DNA from: Malachius bipustulatus
Lineage: Eukaryota > Arthropoda > Insecta > Coleoptera > Melyridae
Reading direction: 5' to 3'
Assembly (NCBI GenBank): GCA_910589415.1
Contig: OU342634.1
Coordinates: forward strand, 19,031,144 to 19,095,143
DNA: 64,000 nt
A program made the position numbers and the translations under genes. Below, in pieces: positions 24,616-36,809 of the stretch. Within the stretch, counting starts at the first letter, position 1; every line of letters starts with the position of its first letter. The notes under the pieces are model-generated. The model saw nothing but the letters and a program-made list of their open reading frames with translations, made no database searches and had not been told where the DNA came from.

Positions 24616-25724
24616 CAGGCTGGGCCATTGAAAAGGTAACAAGCTTAATAGTTTGGAAAGTGAAGATGTATGCGAAAACCGCCGAAACAGGTCGATTTTG
24701 TTATCGAGGAGGACATATTTTCGTGACAAATTTAACTACCCAAGTTCACCCCCTTGGCAGTGGTAGCTAACCCCTTTGCTTATCATCATAGGGAACAGCT
24801 ATCGAGTGATACATCATTTGAAAGCTACTTGAATTCTCTTTACAACGACATCCAACAGTTTGGGTTTCGTTTACATACAGGATGGCCCAACGAAAACGTA
24901 ACTCGTCCTTATAACTTGGAAACTGAAGATGTACGCGAAAAACACCGAAACAGGTCGATTTTGTTATCAAAGTAGGCATATTTTCCCGACAAATTTAACT
25001 ACTCAAGTTGACCCCTTGGCAGGGGTAGCTACCCCTTTGCTTATCATCATAGGGAACAGATATCGAGTGATACATCATTTGAAAGATATTTGAATTATCT
25101 TTACAACGATGTCTAACATTTTGGGTTTTGCTTACATACAGGCTGGCCCAACGAAAACGTAACTCGTCTTAATCACTTGTATGTAGGTCACCCTGTATGT
25201 AAGCGGAACCCAAAATGTTGGATATCGTTGTAAAGGTTATTCAAGTAGCTCTCAAACGATGTATCACTCGGTAGCTATTCCCTTTGATGATAAGCAAAGG
25301 GGTAGCTACCCCTGTCAAGGAGGTCAGCTTGGGTAGTTAAATTTGTCACGAAAATGTGCCTACTTTGATAACAAACTCGACCTGTTTCGGTGTTTTTCGC
25401 GTACATCTTTAGTTTACAAGTTATTAAGGCGAGTTACGTTTTCGTTGGGCCATCCTGTATGTATACGCGAAAGCCAAAATGTTGGATATCGTTGTAAAGA
25501 GAATTCAAGTAGCTTCCAAATGATGTATCACTCGAGATATCTGTTCCCTATGATGATAAGCAAAGGGGTAGCTACCCCTGACAAGGGGGTGAGCTTGAGT
25601 AGTTAAATTTGTCACAAAAATATGTCCCCCCCCGATAACAAAATCGACCTGTTTCGGCGTTTTTCGCATACATCTTCACTTTCCAAATTATTAGGCTTGT
25701 TACCTTTTCGATGGCCCACCCTGT
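24616..25724. mobile_element. compound foldback with duplicated arm units
   Basis: The order is unit, unit, centre, inverted unit, inverted unit. CAGGCTGGGCCATTGAAAAG starts the first unit (24616) and CAGGATGGCCCAACGAAAAC the second (about 24878). A third start lies at about 25138. The mirrored ends are at about 25460 and 25724 (GATGGCCCACCCTG|TA). Each unit carries CGAAACAGGTCGATTTTGTT and CCCCTTTGCTTATCATCATA. The small open frames inside are repeat-derived. Confidence 0.8.
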
Positions 25725-26757
25725 ATGTATCTTTAATATTGCGAAAAAATTTAAAGGCTTAGGTATTTGGTCAAAACTAAACAAAAAATTTATAGTCCAA
25801 TAAAGTCTAAAAAGTCATACGTATCGATTAAGAATACACATCCTTTTGATAGTTCGATTTATTTTGTTTCATATACGTGGTTTTTATAGTAACCGTCCAG
25901 TTTGTCTAAACACTCCATCCCGCATAAATAAATGTACGTCAACATTGGTTTTGAATGAGAATTAAATGCACAACACAGAGGATAGAATGTCATTACGTGA
26001 ATAAATTTTATGTAGTTGTCAGTGGCTCTCAAACTGACGTAAGCGCTTCAATTCATTGTTTGAATGATTCCTTCAATAATTTACGCTCGTTCACAACTTG
26101 ACAATTATTAACTGTTTGACATTTTCTGGTGAAATTAAAAATATTAATTCGGACGGTTAGTGTGACGTCACATCTGACTTTTTAAAGTTAATCCTACTAT
26201 AGTACAAGGGTGTCAAAAAAATTATTTTTCCAGTTTTTTGAATTTTTCTTTTCATATGCCAGTGACGGAGATTTTAGGGTTGCATACGTTTTTTTGCCCC
26301 GAACACCTGGGCAAATTGACATTTTTAAAACCGCTATTCTAACCGCCAATAATTTCTACACAAAAAATAAGCTACTCTTGATCATAATTGCGAACGTGAG
26401 CTGTTTTCGAGAAAAACGGCCATTTACGATGAAAAACTCGCTTTGGATGTTTCAAAATATGTGTCGGAAAAAGAAGTTAAAAAAACTTCTCTCATTTCTG
26501 AGATCTCCACGAATGGCACATGAGAAAAACTGAATTGATAATATCAATGATAAAACATGTAGGTACAAAAGCTATAAGTTCTGTATCTCACACGGTTCTT
26601 GAAATATGTTTAAAAAATGTAAATTTATCTCTTTTTTTGGACACCTGTATCCAAAACAGGTGCATTTCTGGACACACGTTAATTGACAATGTTTTGTTTA
26701 TTTTTGACCAAAGAATCTCGTCCTCAAATTTTTTCGCAATATTAAAGATACACCCTG
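25725..26757. mobile_element. foldback element carrying MITE A copy 2
   Basis: TGTATCTTTAATATTGCGAA at 25729 faces its mirror TTCGCAATATTAAAGATACA ending at 26757 (CACCCTG|TA). The left end abuts the right end of the preceding foldback and seems to have lost its first bases. MITE A copy 2 sits inside. Confidence 0.6.
25791..26202. mobile_element. MITE family A, copy 2
   Basis: This is a full-length direct match to 15164-15575 with a few substitutions and small indels. It lies in the interior of the 25725-26757 foldback. Confidence 0.8.
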
Positions 26758-27117
26758 TATATTTACATTTTGTCTTTGCCCCCTTGTCGCCCTCAGCTGA
26801 GTTGGGTCAGCTGCAGTGCTTGTTTGGATACCTTTTGGGGATTTGGGGGGTAAAATTCGACAGCGTCTGCTGACCAAACTTTCAGTTCAAAACTGCGTGG
26901 GTCTCTCGTTGAATAGGACGCACTCCTCCAAATCTTAATCGATTTCAGAAGGTATGCAATTATGAAGAAAAGATATGTTCATTCTACGTTAAAAAATTTA
27001 TTGTTGACATTAAACTAAAATAGGTAATAATAAGTACATAATCAAGTAATGTAAATAATATTAATGTAAGTTACATATTTCTTATAGTGAAAATTAAGTA
27101 ACCAATCAGATCCTATA

Positions 27118-28954
27118 TTAGGCAGCACATTTCATTATTTGTGGCTCAAGGCCTCCCACGTAAGTGACTGCTTGAGTAACTTCAGGGATTAAGGAAACTG
27201 TGATTGCAGTTTCTTTAGCAGTTGCTTTTACTAGTACTTTAGCCAAACACATTTTTGAGTTGCCACAAGCTTGTGCTTGTGTCAAGTAGCCATCAGCTTC
27301 GTTCAAGGCAGATTTAACATCGTTATTGATTCCGACCACTATGTCTTTTCCTTGGTTAACTAAGTTCGAAACGCATTGGACCTTTGAAGGGGGTAGAAGC
27401 TTTGAGACTTTAGCAGCTACGTCCTTGATTTTCTGCCACACGGTATTAATTTTGTTGTCCGCTGATTGTAGGAGTTGCTCCATTTTCTGAACGACAGCCT
27501 TGATCTTGTCCAAAGTGCCTTCGATATCCTCCTCATTTTGATAATCAGTATCAATAATTCTAGCCTAAAAATAAAATAGTAATTATTATTGGATATTTAT
27601 ACATTTTGATTTATTTTCATCAAGAAACTTTATTTTTTTGTCAACCAACAACCGGGCTTTCTACCGCGCAATACTTGAGGTTTAAGATATAAAATCATAA
27701 TTTTTAGAATTGGTTGACCAAGAAAAGAGTTCACTGAAAAATTAGAAAGGTGCCTATGTTTTTACCAAAAAAATTGATAATTATGAACTTTTTGACATTT
27801 TTATTTCAGAACTAGCTGATCTCAAAAAAATACGCTTATTAAGTATTAATACCTATATGACAGTGCAAGAAATTACTGAAATTTTAGTTACCTAGTACAA
27901 CAAAAATCACTTAAATAATCTTTTTTTTCAGAAGATATGCCACTTTGAACACCATCAAACGTTTTGGGTAAGGCATTTACGCAGGGTGGCTTTTTTCAAT
28001 TTTTAGTAAAGAGATCTAGTGAAATACTCCAGTTAAACGAACTGTTAAATGAGGAAAGTAGTGCAGTTTTATGAGCTTAGTCTGAAGCAACTTTTGTTTT
28101 TTTGAAAATCTTCATTGGTTCCTAGATATTTGACAAAACCAAATTTCGTGAATTTCTTTATACTATAGCACTCCTATTATTGGGATTAGAGAACAATAGT
28201 AAAAAAAAATGTGTTCGACGATTTTAAAACCAATAAGACGGCGCTATATATTTTTTTATTTATCTTGCCATTTTCGAGTTATGACATAAACATGTGTTTT
28301 TTAAGTGTCCTTTAACTGTCCTATACTTCCTTATTTTCAGAAAAAACGATATCGAGTTTTATATCGTTGTAGTTAGAAAAAAAAGACATATTGAATGATG
28401 TCTATGAACTATGACTTAAATTGAAAAAAAAACACAATTATGTCATAGCTCGAAAATGACACGAAAAATAAAAAAAAATTGTAACGCCGTTTTATTGTTT
28501 ATAAAATCGTCTAAAATATTTTCCTTTACGAGTTTTCTCTAATCCAAATAATAAGACTGCTATCCCAGTACAAAGAAATTCCCGGAATTTTCTTTATGTT
28601 AAATATCTAGGAATCCAGAGAGATTTTCAAAAAACGAAAGCTGTTTCGAATTAAGCTCATAAAACTGCACTACTTTCCCCATTTAACCGTTCCACTAACT
28701 GCAGTAGTTTACGAGATCCCTGTACTAAACATTAAAAAAAAACTCACCCTGTAGAATCCTGGATAGTTTGTTTTTTTTTCAAAAATATGTCAATGTAGGT
28801 AAATAATATATCTAGACCTTTTTAGAGTCTTTTTTGCATTTTTAAGTATTAAAAATGCATTTTTTAGTAAACATATTTTCTTTAATATAGTATAGATACT
28901 CACCCCACAAATTGCTATTAACAAACTAAATAATAGTACAATTTTGATTTCCAT
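27118..28954 (-). CDS. small secreted four-cysteine protein, paralogue 1
   Basis: Two exons read on the minus strand: 28954-28904 (17 codons) and 27564-27118. They meet in phase 0 with clear GTGAGT and TTTTTAG splice signals and give 165 residues. Exon 1 is a signal peptide, MEIKIVLLFSLLIAICG. The mature part is mostly helical and hydrophilic. It has four cysteines spaced about C-x35-C-x5-C-x31-C, around VQCVSNLVNQGKD, QACGNSKMCLAKVLVKA and the C-terminal MKCAA. The same core occurs in the two genes at 34114 and 36810, so this is a tandem family. It lacks the six-cysteine pattern of odorant-binding proteins and the close spacing of chemosensory proteins. I do not recognise the family. Its role could lie in hemolymph, saliva or cuticle. 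The intron holds a foldback element. Confidence 0.8.
27982..28751. mobile_element. foldback element inside the intron of the secreted-protein gene
   Basis: The left arm GCAGGGTGGCTTTTTTCAAT, with GAGGAAAGTAGTGCAGTTTT, faces AAAACTGCACTACTTTCCCC and ends CTCACCCTG|TA. A related single arm is at 10518-10680. The arms have diverged more than in most other copies, suggesting an older insertion. Confidence 0.75.
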
Positions 28955-29688
28955 TGTGAAATAATAATAATTATTCTTACAAGCTTTTGCTATTTATCTA
29001 CTTTACCAGATTGTCTATGTAACAAATAGATCAAATCTTTCCTTATATACTATTTGCTTCTGCTTAAAAAAAAACTCAATAGCTTATTATATTAGTACAG
29101 GTAGATAGTAAAGAAAAATTTTATTTTTCGAGATGATACTTCAACGTTTTTGATTTATATTTTTTATAAGAAGTAGCATTGTTGGAAACATTTTAATTAA
29201 TTCAAGGAATTAAAAAATCTGTACATTATCGTATCAGATATACCATCGCTCGTACATTCTGTTCAAGTATTATCTACAATTAGTTAATTGTTTATTATTG
29301 CCTACGTAGATATTTATATTTTTTGTAATAATCAAAATCACATCTTCTGAATAATCAAAATAATATACTTCTAGGTGCAATAACACAAATAGGTATCGTA
29401 CTCTAAAATAGTGCCTAGATAATCTAAAACATGATGACATTTACTAAATTCATTTTCCCATTAGTTTTTAATAATTAATTAAGTAATAGGTAACTGAGAC
29501 ATCAAGAAAATTAAATTCAGTACCTACATTTCTTTTAATGCCATAGAGAATTGCATGTTAAAACTTACACCTCATGTTAACTTATGTTGTATGGCAACTT
29601 TAGAAGTATTTTTTAATTTTCAAAAATACTACATGGCATCTTCACGATACAACCAGAGAATAACCGGCCATTGCTTAACTTACTTATA
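28955..29688. other. intergenic, nothing recognised
   Basis: AT-rich upstream region of the first secreted-protein gene. A promoter is expected just above 28954, but no box is clear enough to mark. Confidence 0.3.
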
Positions 29689-30305
29689 CAGGGTCTTGAC
29701 TATTTCGTGGCTCACAATATTGATATCGGGAAGAGTAAAAGATACAGAATTGGTTATAGGTATTACGAGAAATGGTCACAATTTGGTTATGATTAAAGAA
29801 TTAGAAAGAAAATTTGGGGTGACTTCAGTTGTTCCTGAAATATCCTGAAATAAACTGAAAAATCCATATTTCATACTTTATCAAATATCTTTCTTATTAT
29901 TGAAAATAAATTAATAATTTCTGGTAGTAATCTAATTTGAGATTTATGGTTTCCTTGATTTTTTTACACAGAATACCAACATAAAAAAAAATATGGCGCT
30001 CATAAGAAAAACAAAAGTTGACTATGAAAACTCCGAGATCTAGTCGGCTTTAAAAACTTTTTAAACGTCAAATAGATAGCTCATGACGAGCTATGTGAAC
30101 TTACAACATTCAACAATAAAAAAGATATCGATAAAATAAGGAATATGGATTTTTCAGTGTTTTCAGGATATTTAAAGAACGATTGAAGTTATCCCAAATT
30201 TTGTTTCTGATTCTTAATCAATATTTATACACAATTTTTGTAATAGGTACAACCAACTTCTACTCTTTCCGATATATGTGAGTCACGAAATTAGTCAAGA
30301 GCCTG
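29689..30305. mobile_element. foldback element, 617 bp, TA-flanked
   Basis: It starts TA|CAGGGTCTTGACTATTTCG and ends GAAATTAGTCAAGAGCCTG|TA. The inner arms share AACTGAAAAATC and GGATATTT phrases with the foldbacks at 15999 and 41177. Confidence 0.8.
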
Positions 30306-30884
30306 TATAATTATTAAAGTAAACAATGAAGTAAACAAAACCGTAATAGCCTTTTTTTCTGACAGGCTGTATTGCGAAGTAGAGTAGACGATATGTAATA
30401 TTATTGAAAATTAAAAACGACTTCTAAAAGACAACATACGTTAACATGGGGTGGAAACACTAATTTTCCGATTAAAAAAAAAACGACAGGCGACCAAAAA
30501 TACAGGATCATCCACGAAAGCGTAAAATATGCACCCATTATTAGACGGATATCCCGTAAACGTATTGGAATTTGATTCCAAAATTTTTGCAATGATTTGT
30601 TGTGCGTTGTTACGAAAGCTCCATCTTTCTAAAATACTTTGAGATATCTGGCACTTCCGATTATACCGGAAATGGCCTAACATGTTTTTTTTTTTTGGAA
30701 TGTCACAATTTTTTATTTATAATTTTTCATAAAAGTATTATTATTATTGTTATAATAATTAATTGTTTGCTCAATTTTCTTTCTGTTTCATTTTTGATTA
30801 ATTTTTTATCACTAGACGGCGAATGTATTTAAATTCTTACATATTATATTTTTGAAACAAATGCGTATCCTCCTATTTGATGAT

Positions 30885-31700
30885 ACAGGGTGGGAAATTT
30901 TTGTACTACCCATCATTGGGATCTCGTAAGCCGTAAGAGATACAGGGTCGGTTAAATTAGAGAAAAGCTGCACTATTTTATGCTCTCCCATAATCTGATT
31001 AGAAATCAAAAATATCTACAGGGGTTTTCAAAATATCGGCTAAAAACTAAAAAACACTCTTTTTGAAAAACCGTTGTATTTTCTACACGGAATAAGGGAA
31101 TTGAATGAAACGTGGTACTTTTGTCTTACCATCTATTTTCAATCAAATGTGGTTAACAAAAAAATTCCAACCCTTCTAGATTTAGAGCAACCATGGCCAA
31201 CTTTGTTATTTCTTATGACCGCCATATTGGATTTTCAAACCATGAAATAAAGCAAAAATTTCCGAGTTCAGCGATACCTCACAAGACATGAAAATTCAAA
31301 AGTTTTCTTCGTTAATAAAAATTGACAAATATTTATAATCATTGATTTTGGCGCGTTTTCGACCGGAGGCACCGGTTGACCTGAAGTGATGCTGTGATCG
31401 CGCGCTCTCCGCCCTTTATCTCAAAAACGGTTCACAGTATAAAAAAAATTTTTAAACAAAATTTGTAGAGAATTTTGTATTCTACAATATTGATAATAAA
31501 TACGAATAGCAAAAAACCCATAGGAAATGAGATATTTACAAAAAATGCGCAAAAAAACTATTTTTGTGCCCTTTGACCTTGAAATTTAATAGTTGCGTAC
31601 ACCCTACCATATGTAGGTTTTGAGACAACTTTTAGGGTGTCAATATACAAGTATTTACAGACTTACAGCTGGGTATCTCGAATTCCGAGGTGAACTTACT
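30885..31700 (+). mobile_element. single foldback arm and adjoining repeat-like sequence
   Basis: TA|CAGGGTGGGAAATTTTTG begins the arm. GAGATACAGGGTCGGTTAAA follows at 30938, as in two other arms. No mirrored partner is found before the tandem repeat at 31806. The right limit is uncertain. Confidence 0.4.
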
Positions 31701-31799
31701 ATATAATGACTGGACTAGAATCACTCGAATCTCCAGTATCCAGAAAGAGTTAGCGTCTACACCTTTTCCAGTTGTAATTGAGAAACGATTAAATGAATT

Positions 31800-31992
31800 T
31801 CAGAATGCGTCAAATGTAATTGAGAATAGTCAAATGTAATTCAGAATGCATCAATTGTAATTGAGAATAGTCAAATGTAATTCAGAATGCGTCAAATGTA
31901 AATGAGAATAGTCAAATGTAATTGAGAAACCATCAAATGGAATTGAGAAAGCGTTAATTATAATTGAGAATAGTCAAATGAAATTGAGAATG
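31800..31992 (+). repeat. tandem repeat, about 20-26 bp units
   Basis: Eight or more diverged units built on TCAAATGTAATTGAGAATAG alternate with variants ending in CAGAATGCG. The array is in a non-coding stretch. Confidence 0.8.
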
Positions 31993-32707
31993 GCTTTGTC
32001 TAAATTCATTTAATCCTACTCGGGTTAGGTAACATTCGGTTCGGTAACCATAACCAGTAGTTTACTATGATTTTTAGCTTTATTATTCGCTGCATATGAG
32101 GCGGGTGTTGTTGTCTATGCAGATGAAAGACCATCAGTTATTTTATAAAATCGAGTTTTTTTAGGCGTTTTAAACTTGATAGGTACTTATGTCTTCGTCA
32201 TGTTTCCACTTTTTCGACTTTTTTACTGGTGCCGATTCCGGTATCTTCCTAGGAATGGCGATGGTGATTGTTTTGTTTATATCAAACATACTTTTTTATT
32301 TTATTAATTATTTAAGTCGTCTTTTTCTAATAGGCAAGATCATGATCGTAAACTTTACCAGGATATCTGCAATTCTCGAAAAATCTTCTTAATTTTTCTT
32401 ATTCTCCTTTTGTTTCTTCTTCTTAACTTTTTTTTTATTTATACATCTTTTTTGTGTTTGACTTTCTCCTTGACTTACGACCTTTTTTAAGAATTATTCG
32501 CTGGCGTCTCATTTTCATATTCCTGAATCTGCTGATTCTCTTCTCGTTCTCTTGCAGAATAACAACCTCTCCTTTACCTATTATTGGATAGTTTTCTTAG
32601 TCCAAGCGATGTAGTGCTTCAGTAAATTTTTTCGTTACCTGCTTTTATTTACTCATTTATATTATCATTTTTGATTTATTCTTAATCTTCTATCGAAATT
32701 AAAATAA
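31993..32707. other. intergenic, nothing recognised
   Basis: T-rich on the plus strand. The frame at 32189-32392 has no domain and is probably chance. Confidence 0.3.
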
Positions 32708-33886
32708 AAGGTGTTTCTAAATGGAGTACCATAAATTGGAGAACTTGTAGATAAAGTTAAAAAAATACGAAAATGTAGGAAAATTTTTTTTCGAAAAGGC
32801 TTTATTGATGAGATACAGGGTGTTAAAGAGTCGACCGACAGACCACTCTTTTGCTAATATTTGTTGAAACAATAACCCAACTGAGACAATTTTTTGTGTG
32901 TAACAACAAGTTATAAAGAGCAATAATCAGACAAATTTTCGGTTTATTTCAATAAGCCAGTGGCGTAGAAACAGGGGTCGTTTGACACTTTTCACTCTTT
33001 AAAAAAGTAAGGGCTAGGTTTTTTGATGTCTTAATTATTACTTTTTTCTGAATCAACGGTCTTTTTACAATATAAAAGCCATACTTGTTTAATTTGCCCA
33101 GAGGCGTCCGTTTTTGAAATATTTGCAATTTTGTGTAAAAAAAAAAAATGCATTTGAACGATTATCAAATCAACCAAAAATAATGTTTTCGTTGGAGCAG
33201 CGTTTAAATGCATGTGTACGTGCAAACGGAGGACACTTCGAGCAATATTAGATAATCATTAGGTAATTTTATGTTAGGTATGTTTTGTTCAATTACTTAT
33301 GTTTTGTTATGTGTTGAATAGTTTTCTTGACAATAAATATTATTTAATTTTCACTTCGGATATGAAATGTCAAACTGACAAGTAAGTCCAAAAATTAGTT
33401 TATTTAAATTTCAAAGCTACCTTCACAATTTTAATAAATGAAATTTTTTAATTGCAAAAAAAAAAACAATTGCAAATATCTCAAAAACGGACGCCTCTGG
33501 GCAAATTAAACAAGTATGGCTTTTTTATTGTAAAAAGACCGTTGATTCAGAAAAAAGTAATAAGACATCAAAAAACCTAGCCCTTACTTTTTTAAAGAGT
33601 GAAAAGTGTCAAACGACCCCTGTTTCTACGCCACTGGCTTATTCAAATAAACCGAAAATTTGTCTGATTATTTCTCTTTATAACTTGTTGTTACACACAA
33701 AAAATTGTCTCAGTTGGGTTATTGTTTCAACAAATATTAACAAAAGAGTGGTCTGTCGGTCGACTCTTTAACACCCTGTATCTCATCAATAAAGCCTTTT
33801 CGAAAAAAAATTTTCCTACATTTTCGTATTTTTTTAACTTTATCTACAAGTCCTCCAATTTATGGTACTCCATTTAGAAACACCTT
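32708..33886. mobile_element. long foldback element, 1179 bp
   Basis: The terminal repeats AAGGTGTTTCTAAATGG and CCATTTAGAAACACCTT lead into arms of more than 500 bp. These include GATACAGGGTGTTAAAGAGT (32813) and its mirror ACTCTTTAACACCCTGTATC (33763), and CGGACGCCTCTGGGCAAATT. The outer ends differ from the CAGGGTG family, but the CAGGGTG phrase occurs about 105 bp inside each arm. This suggests that one element captured or grew outward from another. Confidence 0.8.
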
Positions 33887-34113
33887 ATTTCTGTCGTTAT
33901 TATTGTTATTTTTTTTGCTTATAATACGTGCAAATCTTCTTCAGCTCAATCAGTCTTGTTTAAAACTTTTTTTAAATAGGTAAGAAGTTAAATAATGAAG
34001 TACTTAAATAATGACTCATATACTTAGGTAACAAATATTTATTTTTTCAAAATAATTACCAACACAAAACAGTGGCAAATTCGATTTTCTATTCCCCATG
34101 AATGAGATAATTA

Positions 34114-35152
34114 TTATAAACTTGATACATTTTTTAATCTAAATATTCTAAATATTTTGGTAACACATTTACCGATTGCGTCCCAATCTTTCGTAACTTG
34201 AGAATCGACTTTGGTTATTGTAGGAAAAAAAGAATCTACGATGGTGGATTTTTCAAGAGACGCCTTTACTAGCACTTTGGACAGGCAGCCGGTATCATTT
34301 TTACATGCTTCTGATTGTGACAAAAAACCATATGATTCATTTATTTTAGCTACGATTTCATGAGAGAGTTGAAGCAAAATGTCTCCTTCTTCATTTAGTA
34401 CTTTTGATACGCATTCACTTTGCTCATGGGTGAGGTTTGTGGCAAATTTCTCGACATAGACCCTATTTTTCATCGCAAGTGCTTCGATAACATCGTCTTC
34501 AGTTTTTAGAATTTTCTCTGTCTTTTCGACGACAGTCTTGATTTTTTCCAAGATAATTTCTAAATCAGCTTTACTGGTATTATTTGTTGGCTTAGCTTGC
34601 ATAACGACTTGACTGTTATTACTTCCTGATTGACTTTGTGTAACCTGTTGACTGCTGTTACCAATGTTAACTTCTGCACTCTAAAAAAATACAGATTACA
34701 TTTTTATATGCTTGTGTACTTAATTTATATTAATTTATATAAGGATAAGGCTGAGAAAAATATATAATCAAGGCAGTATCTCTTAAGATATTGACTCATG
34801 TTTCTTGGCGAAGAAGATTGCTCTTCATATTTCAAACCAATGATTATCTACCTTAAAAGTGACCTCGAAGTATCTATTAAAATCGAGGTTCAAAATCCAG
34901 CTGATTAATTTTATAATGCCTTGAAAAACGAATAACTTTTGTGATTATCAAAACGGTAATTATTATTGTCTTGAAAATTTCGTAAAAAAAAACATACTTA
35001 CTGCCATGTATTATAAAAATTTCAGTAATAGAGACTTCATCGATTTTACCGGGGTTAAAAGTGTATATAACTGCGAATACACGACAGAAACTTACCATAC
35101 AAGTAGAAAGTAAAGCAAAAATAAGAACGAAAGTTTCTTTTGCGAAAACCAT
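34114..35152 (-). CDS. small secreted four-cysteine protein, paralogue 2
   Basis: Exons 35152-35096 (19 codons, a signal peptide with FVLIFALLSTCM) and 34680-34114 join in phase 0 and give 207 residues. The splice signals are ATG|GTAAGT and TTTTTTTAG. After the signal comes a Gln/Ser/Asn-rich linker of about 40 residues that is absent from paralogue 1. The helical core follows, with cysteines in SECVSKVLNEEGD, EACKNDTGCLSKVLVKAS and IGKCVTKIF. The spacing matches paralogue 1. A C-terminal extension of about 14 residues follows the last cysteine. The function is unknown. The signal exon is very similar to that of paralogue 3, so those two are the closest pair. Confidence 0.8.
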
Positions 35153-35339
35153 TTCTAGTGTTCAAAACTAGGTAAGTAAGTAGGTATAACTTGACGGAAA
35201 ATAATAATAATGTAATCCACCTCTTTGAAACCTTTTATTTTATAATAATTTGCATAGTATTATATTATTGTATTTTTTTATAATTATTATAATATCACTG
35301 ATTGATAAGAAATAATAATTGGTACATGTTAAATTTATA

Positions 35340-35743
35340 CAGAGTGTAAATCTGTTATTGGAGGCACAGCATTGGGAAATCACATGCAAGAGGAACTTTA
35401 TTGGTAAATATGACTCCCCTAATAGTGTTTTGGAGAAAAACATAATATGAGTAATGTTTGCTTACATTGAAAAGCTTTTTCAGGTTTTGTTCATTAGATT
35501 TTAAGTCCGTTGAGTCATTTCTCATAAAACTTGCAAAAAAGTTTTCAATTTGTGACGTGATTTTCGTCAATATGACGTTATTGGCATCGTAGTCTTATCT
35601 TTTACGAATAATATTTTGATCAATACCAGATTTTAAATTTGTGACGAAAATGACGTCACAATAATTAAGTTGAAAACTTTTTCCCGATTTTCTCGAAAAG
35701 TAGACTTATTAAAATGTATAACTATAAAAACATTTACACCCTG
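35340..35743. mobile_element. TA-flanked element with CAGAGTG/CACCCTG ends
   Basis: The ends CAGAGTGTAAATCTG and ACATTTACACCCTG are inverted repeats and both are flanked by TA. The interior contains GTGACG(A)AAATGACGTCAC-type phrases and a minus-strand open frame of no clear meaning. Confidence 0.5.
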
Positions 35744-36809
35744 TATATGAAAAAACCATTAATTTTTTATATCCTCACTTGCATTTTATTGGAAACGCAT
35801 ATAACAATATTAGGTGTAGTAAATTATTATTGGGTATCATAAACACCTACCTACTACAAATAGGCGACAAGAAATTATTATATTCTAAAACGAATATATT
35901 CACTCAGAAAAACAAATTAAGTAGATACGTTTATTATCATAATAATTAATATACCATAAAAAACCGAGGCCTCGCAAGAGCGTATATAACCTGGTGTGGC
36001 GCAATCGCGAATCCCCCCATTACTTACCGAGATATCGTCGTTTTGGTTCTTATAGTTTTTTTTTACCAAAACGGGAGTCACCGGGAGTAACGGACGGAGT
36101 TGGGGACATAATTCTGGTAGAGGCAATGAGCTTACAGGGGCGAAAAAATTCACCCCTGTAAATTCATGTTTCCCATGCAAGGGCTTCGGTCAATTTTTTT
36201 GCGGATCGGTATATTAAGGGCAGGGGGAAACCTAAAACATACGGCATCGGACTTAACTCACAAAGTTTTTGCCCCACACCGCGCGCAGCAAAAAAAATAG
36301 TTTTTTTTTTTTGATTGGCCGCCTATCGGTTGATTGAATGGCGGCCAAAACAAAAAATGAAAAAAAATCTTGTTAGATTTTTTAGCATGAAAGGAGGAGG
36401 TGCGGAAATTTTTTTAACCAATCGAAAGGTTTTTTCATCCCTTGAAAATGAGCTGGGCCAAGACTTTGGCCGTTGATTAGGAGTGGGCGGGGGAGGGTTT
36501 TAAAAAATTGGATTTCTTTTATCGATAACACGGGAAGGGAAAGGGTTAGGGACTCTTAGCCGGATGCATTTTTAAGGGAATTAAACAGTAATAATATGTT
36601 TTATGGTAGAGAGGTTAACGGTCTCTCTTACTATATCTTACTTAATTTTCAGGTCAGTAAAACTTATATTCGTGCTTATGTAACAATATATTTATTCATA
36701 TCAGTGTCAATTGGATTAGGTACACACGTAAAATAAAGTCGAAAATCAAAAAAAAAATAATTATGTTATTAATTATCCCTATATTGTATTTTTTTTATCT
36801 AAACAGTTA
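35744..36809. other. intergenic, nothing recognised
   Basis: Mixed composition with G/A-rich patches near 36100-36550. No domain or splice pattern stands out. Confidence 0.3.

Noticed and set aside
24754..25784. Several open frames of 70-90 codons with similar peptides
   Set aside because: They are repeated readings of the same foldback arm units in both orientations, not genes.
35464..35580. Minus-strand open stretch ending LKKLFN|GTAAGC
   Set aside because: It lies inside the TA-flanked element at 35340-35743 and has no domain or matching exon.
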